64,000 bases of DNA from UTCFX2 sp963827155 (GTDB lineage Bacteria > Chloroflexota > Anaerolineae > Anaerolineales > UBA4823): positions 310,001 through 374,000 of the forward strand of contig CAWGZV010000003.1 in assembly GCA_963827155.1 (NCBI GenBank), written 5' to 3'. Below, piece after piece: positions 18,547-27,187 of this stretch (the stretch's first letter is position 1; each line of letters starts with the position of its first letter). Below the pieces are notes generated by a model, which saw only the letters and a list, made by a program, of their open reading frames with translations, searched no databases and had not been told where the DNA came from. The translations under genes were made by a program, and so were the position numbers.

Positions 18547-19345
18547 TTATTCACAGGGTGAAATGGTGGTTCCCACTTGAAGAATATTGACTTGCTGCCC
18601 TTCAAAGAAATCCAGGTATTCCCTAGAGATGCAGTAGTCAGTGATCACCTGGTCCACCGCTTCCCACGAACATACTTTATAGGCAGCGTTTTTGCCGAAT
18701 TTCGAACCATCAGCCACCATGATCACTTTTTCGCTGTTCTGGATCATTAGCTGCTTGATGGGGATCTCCTCAAGCACGATATTGGAGATGCCATGTTCGG
18801 CGCTAGCTGCGTCAACACCCAGGAAAAATTTGTTCGCACGGATATTATTGAGGATTGATTCGGTGTAGGGTCCGTAGGCAGTGTAGAAAGATTTCCGCAG
18901 GATGCCGCCAAGCACCAGGACGTTGATATTTGGCACCGGGCAAAGCACTTTTGCAGTGATGATATCGCAGGTAATTACAGTTAAATTGTGCAGCGATTTG
19001 CTTCGCAGAGATTGGGCGATCTCGGTATTGGTTGTTCCAGAATCAAGGAAGATGGTGTCATTGTCACAGATCAGCTCCGCGGCTGCGCTGCCGATAAACC
19101 GTTTCAGCCTCCCGGTTGACGTACACTTTGGTTTCGTACAGCGGCTCGGTTGATCCATCCAGGGCATCGATATCATAAGCTCCACCATGGTCAAGTCGGA
19201 TCAAGCGCTGCTCGGCCAGGGCTTTCATATCTCGCCGGATGGTTGCGGGAGTGACATCGAACAATTGGGAGAGGTTATCGTTTTCGATATACCCCTTTTC
19301 CCGGATTAATTGGATGATCTTGGCCTGACGCTCTGCACGCAACAT
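18547..19345 (-). CDS. DeoR-family transcriptional regulator (one frameshift)
   Basis: The ATG at 19345 follows AGGTG at six bases and starts MLRAERQAKIIQ. The winged helix (GYIENDNLSQLFDV, TPATIRRDMKAL, LIRLDHGG) is intact. The frame breaks near 19101-19107, where YETKVYVNREA should continue as KRFIGSAAAELI in the next frame. The C-terminal sugar-phosphate-sensing domain follows, with LDSGTTNTEIA, VLVLGGILRK and KFFLGVDAASAEHG. The repaired length, about 265 residues, fits the family. It heads the leftward operon and faces the rightward operon across a shared control region, so it likely regulates both in response to a phosphorylated sugar. Confidence 0.85.
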
Positions 19346-19363
19346 AAAACGCACCTATTTGTA

Positions 19364-19429
19364 CATAAACGAACAAATTTCATTGACATTCATTTGCTTT
19401 TATTATAAAATATCTTTATTGAAAGTCAA
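19364..19429. promoter_or_regulatory. overlapping divergent promoters and candidate DeoR operator
   Basis: On the plus strand TTGACA (19383-19388), 17 bases, then TAAAAT (19406-19411) would drive the binding-protein operon. On the minus strand TTGACT (19429-19424), 16 bases, then TATAAT (19407-19402) would drive deoR; the two -10 boxes overlap. CATAAACGAAC (19364-19374) is the exact complement of GTTCGTTTATG found before the other deoR gene. The segment downstream of the minus -10 nearly repeats the one at 4647. One repressor could silence both directions. Confidence 0.7.
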
Positions 19430-19676
19430 GAGAATATTGCTGTTAATAAACTCAACTCCCTTATGCTTATCCCCTTCTCGAATAAGGAACCAGCCGATTT
19501 GCTGTTTATCTCGAAAAGATATACGAACTGATCATACCATTCTATCAGCATGGGTGTTAAAACCCAATAGAAAATGGAGGTAGCTTTTGTTGGGAAAAAA
19601 CTAGAAGAAAAACTCCCCATCTGGACGATCTTGAATTGGATATTTCCACAACCAATCATATAAGGAGATGAAGAAA
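19430..19676 (+). other. long untranslated leader of the rightward sugar operon
   Basis: About 250 bases lie between the plus-strand promoter and the binding-protein ATG. I find no credible open reading frame, no riboswitch consensus I recognise, and no strong hairpin; only the Shine-Dalgarno AAGGAG at 19662-19667 stands out. The length leaves room for a structured leader. Confidence 0.4.
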
Positions 19677-21086
19677 ATGAAGATTCGCTGGCTTATTTTT
19701 GTGCTCTTGGCTGCAGCATTGCTCACCTCTTGCGCTCAACCAACTCCCGCTCCTGCACCTGAGACTGCGGCCCCAGTCGCTGCAACAGAAGTCGTGCCAA
19801 CCGCAGTACCTCCTACCGAAGCGCCTCCCCCCGAACCGGCGCCAACAGAAGTGCCTCCAACTGAACCCCCGGCCCCCCAAAAACTCACCGTTTGGATGAT
19901 GAAAACTTTCGTGGATGCGGCGAATGAAGGGATCGAAGCCCGGGTCAAGGAATTCGCGGCGCAGAACAATGCTGAAGTCGATTTGCGCATGATTGCAATC
20001 GACGACCTCTACCCACAATGGGCTGCTGCGATTAAATCTGGCGATGTCCCTGATGTTACCTACTGCGGCTATGAAGATGCGGGTAATTTCTACAATCAGG
20101 GTATTTTGACAGAACTATCGGATGTCGTCGCACAAATCGAGAAGGATAACGGCGATATGAATGATGCCGTGGTAAATGCCGGAACATTCGAAGGCAAGCA
20201 GTTTGCCGTGCCGATGTGGGCTGAGCCGACCGTCCTGTATTATCGGACGGACCTTTTCGAAGCTGCGGGTATTGCTGCTCCGCCAGAGAACTGGGATGAA
20301 TTCTTGGAAGATGCAAAGAAGCTCACCGACCCGGCGGCTGGGGTATACGGCGCCGGATTTGGACTTGGGCGAGATAACTCAGACTCAGAATGGTGGATGC
20401 GAGATGTCATCTGGGGCAACGGCGGCGCGCTTTTTGCAGAAGACGGTAAATCGGCCGCGATTGATTCCCCTGAGGCCAGGGTTGCATTCCAGTGGCTGAA
20501 AGACTTCTGGACTACCGCCGGCGTCAATCCTGAAGGCGTGATCGGTTGGGATGATGGCGGAAACAATGCTGCATACCTTGCTGGGCAGGTGGCGATGATC
20601 ATCAACACCGGAAGCGTCTACCGCAAGATGCGAGATGAAATGCCTGAGATGCTTGAGAAGTCTGGCTTTGCCCTCGTCCCAGCTGGACCCGAAGGTCGGT
20701 TCGTCACCGGTATCTCCAATCACCTCTGCATGTTCACCGGCGCGAAGAACCCCGAGCTCGGAAAACAGTTGATCGCGTTCCTTAGCGATAAAGACTGGCA
20801 GCGTGAGTGGATGAAGACGGGTGGATACCTGCTGATCCCACCGTACAACGACCTGATCGAGGATGAATACTGGCAGACCGATATCGGGAAAGTATTTGGA
20901 TCAACTCCCCAATATTTCGCGTTCCTTGGTTATCCTTCACTTTACACCCCTGCGGCTGGCGAAGTAGCCACCAACCGCCTGCTGACTGCCGCCATGGAGA
21001 ACTTCGTGGTGAATAATCAACCCCTGGATGATGTGCTCAAGGGTTTGAGCGAAGAAATTAATAAGGTGATCGCATCAAGCAAGTGA
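19677..21086 (+). CDS. carbohydrate ABC transporter substrate-binding lipoprotein (SBP_bac_1)
   Basis: About 469 residues. The ATG at 19677 is nine bases after AAGGAG; an ATG at 19668 overlaps the ribosome site and is less likely. The lipobox ends at Cys19 (LLTSC), followed by a Pro/Thr/Glu-rich tether to about residue 65. The mature protein has KLTVWMMKTFVDAANEG, VKEFAAQNNAEVDLRM, KSGDVPDVTYCG and the hinge region YYRTDLFEAAGIAAPPENWDE typical of cluster-B sugar-binding proteins. It is distinct from the protein at 14643, so the island has two separate sugar importers sharing a control region. Confidence 0.92.
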   Translation: MKIRWLIFVLLAAALLTSCAQPTPAPAPETAAPVAATEVVPTAVPPTEAPPPEPAPTEVPPTEPPAPQKLTVWMMKTFVDAANEGIEARVKEFAAQNNAEVDLRMIAIDDLYPQWAAAIKSGDVPDVTYCGYEDAGNFYNQGILTELSDVVAQIEKDNGDMNDAVVNAGTFEGKQFAVPMWAEPTVLYYRTDLFEAAGIAAPPENWDEFLEDAKKLTDPAAGVYGAGFGLGRDNSDSEWWMRDVIWGNGGALFAEDGKSAAIDSPEARVAFQWLKDFWTTAGVNPEGVIGWDDGGNNAAYLAGQVAMIINTGSVYRKMRDEMPEMLEKSGFALVPAGPEGRFVTGISNHLCMFTGAKNPELGKQLIAFLSDKDWQREWMKTGGYLLIPPYNDLIEDEYWQTDIGKVFGSTPQYFAFLGYPSLYTPAAGEVATNRLLTAAMENFVVNNQPLDDVLKGLSEEINKVIASSK

Positions 21087-21089
21087 TGT

Positions 21090-22061
21090 TTGCCTGCAGA
21101 TCTCTCTAGATTGTGGAAGGGCAGTAAGAGATTATTCCTCCCTTTTACTGCCCCCACGATATTAGGATGTCCCAGGAAAGGCCGGTTTCCTATCCGCAAT
21201 AAAAACACCTTGTTTGGTTTAGCGCTGGTAGCGCCGGTGCTGATCTACCTTTTTGTGATCCAGGGATACCCCTTTGTCTCAGCGATTTTCACCAGCCTGA
21301 CAGATAAGCAAATCGGAGTTCCCGGAGAGTTCGTTGGATTCCAAAATTACCTGGATTTGATCAAAGAACCGGTGTTTCGGCTGGCTTTTCGAAACACCCT
21401 GGTGATTACCCTGATCTCGGTAACATTGAAGCTTGTGTTCGGGATGGTCATGGCGCTCGTGTTGAACCAAGATTTGATCTTTAAAAATCTCTGGCGGGCA
21501 GTGCTTTTTCTCCCCTGGACGATCCCGACTATTGTGACGATCTTAAACTTTGGATGGATGTACAGCTCGACAGGCGGTGTGTTGAATTTTATTCTGCTGC
21601 GGTCTGGGCTGGTCAACCGACCGGTGAACTGGTTGGGCACACCGACCATCGCTCTCTTCTCAGTAATCCTGGTGAATGTTTGGAGAGGGACCCCTTTCTT
21701 TGGGATCAGCATCCTCGGGGGGTTGCAATCGATCCCGAACGAGCTCTATGAAGCAGCGAAAATTGATGGAGCCAGCTTTGTTCAGCGGTTCCGTTTTGTG
21801 ACTTTACCGGGTGTGAGAGATGTCATCTTGCTGGTGACAATGGTCTCCACGATATGGACATTAAATGATTTCCAAATTATCTGGGTGTTAACCCGCGGCG
21901 GGCCAGCCAATTCGACCCAGGTCCTTTCGACCCTTACCTATTCCACCGCGTTCCTGAATCTTGACTTGGGGAAAGCGGTCGCTATCTCTGTTATCACCGT
22001 CCCCCTGCTATTGATTCTCGTAGCCTGGACGACCCAAACCGTGCTTCGCAGAGAATCATAA
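21090..22061 (+). CDS. carbohydrate ABC transporter permease, MalF/UgpA family (start uncertain)
   Basis: Recognisable protein begins at NKNTLFGLALVAPVLI (about 21200) and runs to 22061, with about six membrane helices, FVGFQNYLDLI and the coupling motif ELYEAAKIDGASFVQRFRFV. The frame is open from 21090, but only TTG codons (21090, 21111) are available and these would put the start inside the hairpin at 21113-21157. An ATG at 21167 lies in another frame and reads MSQERPVSYP; a one-base excess near 21196 would join it to the permease frame. I regard that ATG as the likelier real start. It pairs with the MalG-type subunit 21 bases downstream. Confidence 0.88.
   Translation: MPADLSRLWKGSKRLFLPFTAPTILGCPRKGRFPIRNKNTLFGLALVAPVLIYLFVIQGYPFVSAIFTSLTDKQIGVPGEFVGFQNYLDLIKEPVFRLAFRNTLVITLISVTLKLVFGMVMALVLNQDLIFKNLWRAVLFLPWTIPTIVTILNFGWMYSSTGGVLNFILLRSGLVNRPVNWLGTPTIALFSVILVNVWRGTPFFGISILGGLQSIPNELYEAAKIDGASFVQRFRFVTLPGVRDVILLVTMVSTIWTLNDFQIIWVLTRGGPANSTQVLSTLTYSTAFLNLDLGKAVAISVITVPLLLILVAWTTQTVLRRES
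21113..21157 (+). promoter_or_regulatory. intergenic hairpin between binding-protein and permease genes
   Basis: GTGG (21113-21116) and GGGCAGTAA (21119-21127) pair with TTACTGCCC (21145-21153) and CCAC (21154-21157), giving a 13-pair stem with a small bulge and a 17-base loop. It lies just behind the binding-protein stop at 21086 and no T tract follows. It is placed like the hairpins at 7515 and 14561. Confidence 0.6.
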
Positions 22062-22082
22062 AAGGTTAAGGCGAGGTCTATT

Positions 22083-22910
22083 TTGCGATCGGAAAAGCTT
22101 TACACCAAAATTTTGACCTACACCCTCCTGGTGATAATGCTTGTGATTACACTATTTCCGCTGTATTGGATTCTGGTCACCTCGCTAAAAACCCTCCCGG
22201 AAATCTATACCATCAATCCTCGTTTTTGGCCTGCGAAACCTTCATTAAAGGGTTATTCGATTCTGCTGTTTGACACCGATTTTCTGAAATGGATCACAAA
22301 CAGCGCCGGCGTTGCCTTGATTGTGTCTTTTTTCTCGATCGTATTGAGCGCTCTCGCAGCATACGGCATCTCCCGTTTTCAATTCAGCGGTCGCGGGTTC
22401 ATTGGCGTGTTGATTTTCGTCGCTTACTTGCTGCCCGAAGCTTTGCTTTTTATCCCAATCTACATCCTAATGTCCAGGATCGGGCTCTCTCAAAAAATCG
22501 GCGGTTTGCTCGTCGTCTACCCTTCAATCGTAATCCCATATGCAACCTGGGTGCTGACGAGCTATTTTCGAACCTTGCCGGTGGAAATTGAGGAAGCCGG
22601 TCAAATTGACGGTTGTTCCCGGCTGCAAGTCATGCGGTTCATCACACTCCCATTGGCAAGCCCGGGGATCATATCGACTTTCATTTTCGCCTTCACTCTG
22701 TGCTGGAGCGAATACATCTACGCGCTTGTCATCCTAAGTGGGACAAGCCAGACTTTACCGCTGGGGCTTTCAGGCTTGATCATTGGCGACATCCCTCCCT
22801 GGAATGTGATCATGGCAGGAGCGATTCTTTCTTCCATCCCGATCGTGATCCTATATGTCTTATCATCGCGCTATATCGTCACTGGGCTGACAATAGGAGG
22901 CATTAAATGA
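22083..22910 (+). CDS. carbohydrate ABC transporter permease, MalG family
   Basis: A 275-residue membrane subunit starting at TTG (22083) after a purine-rich AGGCGAGG. Typical features are LFPLYWILVTSLKTLPEI, ALAAYGISRFQFSGRG, the coupling helix in VEIEEAGQIDGCSRLQVMRF, and the C-terminus RYIVTGLTIGGIK. The stop overlaps the ATG of the 2-hydroxyacid dehydrogenase by four bases. No ATPase gene lies in the operon, as in the leftward operon. Confidence 0.92.
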   Translation: MRSEKLYTKILTYTLLVIMLVITLFPLYWILVTSLKTLPEIYTINPRFWPAKPSLKGYSILLFDTDFLKWITNSAGVALIVSFFSIVLSALAAYGISRFQFSGRGFIGVLIFVAYLLPEALLFIPIYILMSRIGLSQKIGGLLVVYPSIVIPYATWVLTSYFRTLPVEIEEAGQIDGCSRLQVMRFITLPLASPGIISTFIFAFTLCWSEYIYALVILSGTSQTLPLGLSGLIIGDIPPWNVIMAGAILSSIPIVILYVLSSRYIVTGLTIGGIK

Positions 22911-23872
22911 ATCAAATTCCATTAAGCAAAGGCAAGATTGTGATCATAAACCCCGATTATGAGCCGGTCATCGAACGCCGGATTATTACTGAAGCGGGGT
23001 ATCAATTTGAATCTGCACAATGTTCGAATGAGGATGAAGTGATCCAATTTGCTGAGGAAGCATTGGGGATCATCAACATATATGCGCCGATCAGTGAGAG
23101 AGTTGCGAAAAGCCTGAAAAAATGTAAAATTATCGCCAGGGCAGGTGTTGGATATGACATGATCGATGTGAAAGCCTGCCGCGAACATGGCATCGAAGTC
23201 ACTAATCTGCCGGACTACTGCACAGAGGAAGTATCGGATCATGCAGTTGCGCTGTTAATGGCTGTGCAGCGGCGCTTGCTGCAGCACCATCAGAATGTGG
23301 TAGCTGGAAAGTGGGTGGATACATTGGCTGGTCCTATGCGGCGGCTGCGGATGGTTAATCTGGGTATGATTGGGTTCGGATTGATCGGACGCAGGTTTGC
23401 TGAAAAGATGCGCGCGATCATCCCGCATATCATCGCCTATGACCCATATGTTCGGAATGAAGTCTTTCACAAGTTGGGGGTAGAGCCCGTTGGATTGGAT
23501 GAAGTCCTTAACCAGTCCGATATCATCAGCCTGCACAGCCCTCTCACTCCGAAGACCCACCATATTATCTCAGCAGAGGTCATCAAGAAAATGACCCGCA
23601 AACCCATTATAATTAATGTAAGCCGTGGGGGTTTGATTGATACCCAGGCTCTCATCGAGGGTTTGAAAGATGGATCGATAACAGGCGCCGGTCTGGATGT
23701 TTTGGAGACCGAGCCAGTTCCGCCGCCGGAGCTTCTTTCTCTCTCAAATGTAATTCTTACACCGCACGCTGCATGGTATTCGCTGGAATCGGATTTTGAG
23801 GATCGCACCAGACCTGCCGAAGAAATCCTGCGTGTCCTTCGCGGAGAACCGCCTCACGACCCGGTCCCGTAG
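22907..23872 (+). CDS. D-isomer-specific 2-hydroxyacid dehydrogenase (CtBP/SerA-like)
   Basis: A 321-residue NAD-dependent dehydrogenase. The dinucleotide-binding glycines are in MIGFGLIGRRFAEKM. The catalytic triad is visible: Arg in INVSRGGLIDT, Glu in DVLETEPVPPPEL and His in LTPHAAWYS. The substrate-side motif NLPDYCTEEVSDHAVALL is typical of the CtBP-like subgroup. The family reduces 2-keto acids or oxidises D-2-hydroxy acids. Placement directly before an aldolase and a sugar kinase suggests it oxidises or reduces a sugar acid derived from the imported substrate. Confidence 0.9.
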   Translation: MNQIPLSKGKIVIINPDYEPVIERRIITEAGYQFESAQCSNEDEVIQFAEEALGIINIYAPISERVAKSLKKCKIIARAGVGYDMIDVKACREHGIEVTNLPDYCTEEVSDHAVALLMAVQRRLLQHHQNVVAGKWVDTLAGPMRRLRMVNLGMIGFGLIGRRFAEKMRAIIPHIIAYDPYVRNEVFHKLGVEPVGLDEVLNQSDIISLHSPLTPKTHHIISAEVIKKMTRKPIIINVSRGGLIDTQALIEGLKDGSITGAGLDVLETEPVPPPELLSLSNVILTPHAAWYSLESDFEDRTRPAEEILRVLRGEPPHDPVP

Positions 23873-23906
23873 CTTTGATAAACTCTAATGAATTCGAGGA
23901 ATATAT

Positions 23907-24848
23907 ATGAAAATAAATGGGATCATCACGGCTGGGATTACACCAATGACTTCGGATGGAAACGCATTGGCGGATCCTGGCACTTTCGAAAAATATTACC
24001 GATTCCTGCTGGATCGTCGAATAAATGGATTGTTTGTTTGCGGGACAACTGGAGAGGGCATGCTGATGCCGCTTTCAGACCGCAAAGCAGTCGCCGAGCG
24101 GGCAGTAAGCATCGTGGCGAAGCAGGTGCCAGTTTTGGTGCATGTCGGGTGTAATTCCACTGCCGAATCCGTTGAGCTCACAAAACACGCCAGGTCTATC
24201 CATGCCGATGGCGTCGGGGTAATCACACCGTATTTTTTCTCATATGATAAGTTAGCGATGTTCCGCCATTTCCAGGCTGTGGCAAATGCCGCCTCAGACC
24301 TGCCGGTTTTTTTGTATTACCTCCCGTCGATGGCGCACAATGACATTCCTCCTCAGTTGATTTCAGAGATCCGGTCTGTCTGCCCGAATGTGATCGGTTT
24401 AAAACACTCTGATTCTGACCAGGTTCGCCTTCAGGAATATCGCCACGCTGGCGGGGAAGGATTTACACTGCTTAGTGGAGATGATTCGGTCGCACTCGCA
24501 GCATTGGCGTTGGGAGCAGATGGATGCGTGACAGGAAAATCCTCGGCTTTCCCAGAAATGCTTGTTGCAATTTACCAGACTTTCAAGCGCGGCGACCTGC
24601 CGGCTGCAAGGGTGCTGCAGTCTAACTTGAACCGACTTTTAGGAGGACTTTTAGATATTGGAGAAGGGATAGGACTGGCGTATTTCAAGGCTTCGCTCAG
24701 ATACCGCGGTCAAGATGTGGGTGGGATGCGCCCGCCGCAGCGCTGGTTGACCGAGTCTGAAGAAGCGGATTTGATCCACGGATTGGAACGATTAAGCGGA
24801 TATTGCGATCCGCCTGGTTCATGGCTGCTTCCGAACCCAGTTGAATAA
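23907..24848 (+). CDS. DapA/NanA-family class I aldolase (KDG, Neu5Ac or related lyase)
   Basis: A 313-residue TIM barrel. CGTTGEGMLM is the carboxylate-binding motif, YYLPSMAHN carries the catalytic Tyr, and VIGLKHSDSD carries the Schiff-base Lys. These are common to dihydrodipicolinate synthase, N-acetylneuraminate lyase and 2-keto-3-deoxygluconate aldolase. The context (sugar importer, 2-hydroxyacid dehydrogenase, PfkB kinase) favours cleavage of a 2-keto-3-deoxy sugar acid over lysine biosynthesis. It is 34 bases downstream of the dehydrogenase. A second family member lies at 29633-30522 in the convergent operon. Confidence 0.88.
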   Translation: MKINGIITAGITPMTSDGNALADPGTFEKYYRFLLDRRINGLFVCGTTGEGMLMPLSDRKAVAERAVSIVAKQVPVLVHVGCNSTAESVELTKHARSIHADGVGVITPYFFSYDKLAMFRHFQAVANAASDLPVFLYYLPSMAHNDIPPQLISEIRSVCPNVIGLKHSDSDQVRLQEYRHAGGEGFTLLSGDDSVALAALALGADGCVTGKSSAFPEMLVAIYQTFKRGDLPAARVLQSNLNRLLGGLLDIGEGIGLAYFKASLRYRGQDVGGMRPPQRWLTESEEADLIHGLERLSGYCDPPGSWLLPNPVE

Positions 24849-24867
24849 CAGATCGCCTGGAGGTCTT

Positions 24868-25878
24868 ATGGATTATATGTCACCGTTTGAATCCGAGAAG
24901 CTGATCAGTAAGCCAGTCACAGTCATCGGAAATTTGAATGTAGATTTGATCATCCGGAATGTCCCGCGCATGCCTGTTTGGGGGCAGGAGGTATATGGAA
25001 AAAGTTATGTGTTGGTCTCTTCGGGTCAGGTGGGATACCTGGCATTTGCACTTCGCGGCCTTGAAGTGCCAGTGGCAGTGATCGGAAACGTTGGCGAAGA
25101 TATATACGGCGATCAGATAAAAGCGGACCTGCGCCGAACAGAGGTTGATATCGATGGTGTAATTGTGACCAAAGGTGGGCGATCTGGCATCACCGTAGCG
25201 ATGGTGCGCGCCGATGGCGAAAGGGCTTTCGTTTCGGAGCAAGGCTGCCTGGTCGAATACCGCGAAAAGGATGTTCTTGACCATTGGCACAAAGTGAAAC
25301 CTGCCGGATTTGTCTGTCTGGTGGGGATATTCATGCTGGCAAACCTTGACCTGTATGCTTGCTCTCGCTTGTTAGAAAAAGCCAAAGGGGAAGGAAAGGT
25401 TACCATGCTGGATACTGGCTGGGATCCTCAAGATTGGCCGGAAGCCACCCTGGCAGGGATGCGGGCGATGCTCCGCTCTACACGGCTCTATTTGCCAAAT
25501 TTCGATGAAGCTCGCGCCATCACATCTCATGATAACCTGGAAAAGGCTGCTGAGGCGCTGCAAAAGCTAGGTCCTGAGCTGGTTGTGATCAAATGCGGGG
25601 CGGAAGGGAGCTATGCTCGTTGGGGCGCCCAAACTTATCAGGTCCCGGCGATCTCTGTAGATGTGTTCGATGCCGTGGGCGCAGGTGATGTTTTTAATGC
25701 TGGTTTTATGTACGGTTTGCGCCAGGGCTGGTCGATCCCAGCCTGCCTGGCGGTTGGCAACTCAGCCTCATCCCTCTATATTTCCAGGGCAGCGGACCGG
25801 TTTCCCAGGCTATCCGATGTAATGGCGACTGCTCGGTCATCCTTCCCGTTTGTCCCGGCTCCATCCATGGACCAATAA
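24868..25878 (+). CDS. PfkB-family carbohydrate kinase
   Basis: About 336 residues from the ATG at 24868, preceded by GGAGG; the frame is open to a TTG at 24841, which I reject. Family motif 1 is in GNLNVDLIIRNVPRMPVWG, and the C-terminal signature DAVGAGDVFNAGFMYGL holds the anion hole and catalytic Asp. The family includes ribokinase, KDG kinase, fructokinase and fructoselysine kinase. It likely phosphorylates the sugar or sugar acid released by the neighbouring enzymes. It follows the aldolase by 19 bases. Confidence 0.92.
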   Translation: MDYMSPFESEKLISKPVTVIGNLNVDLIIRNVPRMPVWGQEVYGKSYVLVSSGQVGYLAFALRGLEVPVAVIGNVGEDIYGDQIKADLRRTEVDIDGVIVTKGGRSGITVAMVRADGERAFVSEQGCLVEYREKDVLDHWHKVKPAGFVCLVGIFMLANLDLYACSRLLEKAKGEGKVTMLDTGWDPQDWPEATLAGMRAMLRSTRLYLPNFDEARAITSHDNLEKAAEALQKLGPELVVIKCGAEGSYARWGAQTYQVPAISVDVFDAVGAGDVFNAGFMYGLRQGWSIPACLAVGNSASSLYISRAADRFPRLSDVMATARSSFPFVPAPSMDQ

Positions 25879-25892
25879 ACGAAGGGGTAATC

Positions 25893-26747
25893 ATGATAGA
25901 TTTTCACACACACCCGGTAATGATTCGAGAGCTTGTCCAGAGCGACCCAGATTTGGACAGGAATATCCACGAAGTCTTTGGTTTTCACTTCCCGGCGCAG
26001 CCGCTTGAGGGTTTCCTGTTGGAGATGGATGCCGCTGGCGTCGATAAGGCGGTGCTTCTTCCAGTAGATGTCAGCACGGCGCATGCTTGCCATATCTGCA
26101 CAAATGAGCAAATTGCCGATCTGGTTTCGAAAGAACCGCGCTTCATCGGTTTTGCGTCTGTCGATCCAAGCTTGCAGGATGCCCCTAAGATTTTGGAGCA
26201 TGCTCTTGCTGGATTGGGTTTGAAGGGGCTTAATCTCGACCCAGCGTTTCAGCGGTTCGATTTGCAAGACCAAAAGGCGCTCTACCCGGTGCTGCAAAAA
26301 TGCCTCGAGCATCAAGTGCCAGTAATGGTCCATGCGGGCATGAGTTGGACGCCGAGTGGTCTTTCCCGCCTGGCGAGGCCGCATCTTCTCGAAGACGCCA
26401 TTCAGGCATTTCCACAAGTGAACTTTATTATCGGCAATTTCGGATGGCCATGGCTCGACGAGACCTTGATGCTGGCAGTGAAATACCCGAATGTCTTCGC
26501 AGACACAGCAATCCTTTATTCGGGCACGCCGCGGGATGCACTCAAACGCTGCCTGGTGGATCACATCGGGCTGGATACGATCGAAAGAAGTCTGGCAGGC
26601 AAGCTGGTTTTCGGGACGAATTACCCTCGGGTGGATATGCGCCGCTTTTCTCGGGGGGCTGGCGCGATGGGTTTGAGCCCTGAGACTATGGAAAAATTCA
26701 TAAGAGGGAATGCAATGCGACTGCTTGGGATGGAGAGAAGACCATGA
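25893..26747 (+). CDS. amidohydrolase-family metal-dependent hydrolase/lactonase-like
   Basis: A 284-residue TIM-barrel protein of the amidohydrolase_2 group. The N-terminal metal-binding HxH is in MIDFHTHPV. Further ligand candidates are His in PVMVHAGMSW and Asp near the C-terminus. Relatives include TIM-barrel lactonases and decarboxylases, so a lactone formed by a sugar dehydrogenase is a reasonable but unproven substrate. It lies 14 bases after the kinase gene, and its stop overlaps the YjbQ start by four bases. Confidence 0.82.
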   Translation: MIDFHTHPVMIRELVQSDPDLDRNIHEVFGFHFPAQPLEGFLLEMDAAGVDKAVLLPVDVSTAHACHICTNEQIADLVSKEPRFIGFASVDPSLQDAPKILEHALAGLGLKGLNLDPAFQRFDLQDQKALYPVLQKCLEHQVPVMVHAGMSWTPSGLSRLARPHLLEDAIQAFPQVNFIIGNFGWPWLDETLMLAVKYPNVFADTAILYSGTPRDALKRCLVDHIGLDTIERSLAGKLVFGTNYPRVDMRRFSRGAGAMGLSPETMEKFIRGNAMRLLGMERRP

Positions 26748-27175
26748 AATCTCAGCTGCATCGGTTCAAAATTCAAACTCATAAAGAGACCGAATTGATC
26801 GACATCACCGACCAGATCCACCAGATTGTGCAAGAATCGGGTGTGAGCAACGGAACGGTGTTTGTGTTGAGCCTGCATACCACCACCGCGATTACTGTCA
26901 ACGAAGGTCTGCCAGATTTAGAGTTCGATATTGCCAACACAATCCAGCGCCTTGTTCCAGAAGAGCAGGTCTACCGGCATGCACGCTACCTGGAATCGGA
27001 CGGGCAAATGGCAGTTAACGCGCCTTCCCATCTGCGCGGCGCCTTGCTCGGATTTCAGGTCTTCTTCCCCATCCAAGATCACAAAGTGGTCCGGGGAGCT
27101 CGTCAGACAGTCTACTTCGTTGAGCTAGACGGCCCCCAGGAACGCACTTATGTCATCCAAGTGTTAGGTGAGTAA
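26744..27175 (+). CDS. yjbQ: YjbQ/UPF0047 family protein
   Basis: A 143-residue small beta-rich protein of the widespread UPF0047 family. Conserved segments seen are VFVLSLHTTTAITVNEG, the NAPSHLRGALLG loop and QTVYFVELDGPQ. Family members have been reported to have weak thiamin-phosphate synthase activity in E. coli, but the cellular role is unsettled. It is translationally coupled to the amidohydrolase and closes the rightward operon, which suggests a job in this pathway rather than in thiamin synthesis. Confidence 0.9.
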   Translation: MKSQLHRFKIQTHKETELIDITDQIHQIVQESGVSNGTVFVLSLHTTTAITVNEGLPDLEFDIANTIQRLVPEEQVYRHARYLESDGQMAVNAPSHLRGALLGFQVFFPIQDHKVVRGARQTVYFVELDGPQERTYVIQVLGE

Positions 27176-27187
27176 TGTAATTAGTTA

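Noticed and set aside
25776..26564. A 262-codon open frame opposite the PfkB and amidohydrolase genes
   Set aside because: No recognisable domain and no ribosome site; both plus-strand genes have strong family matches.
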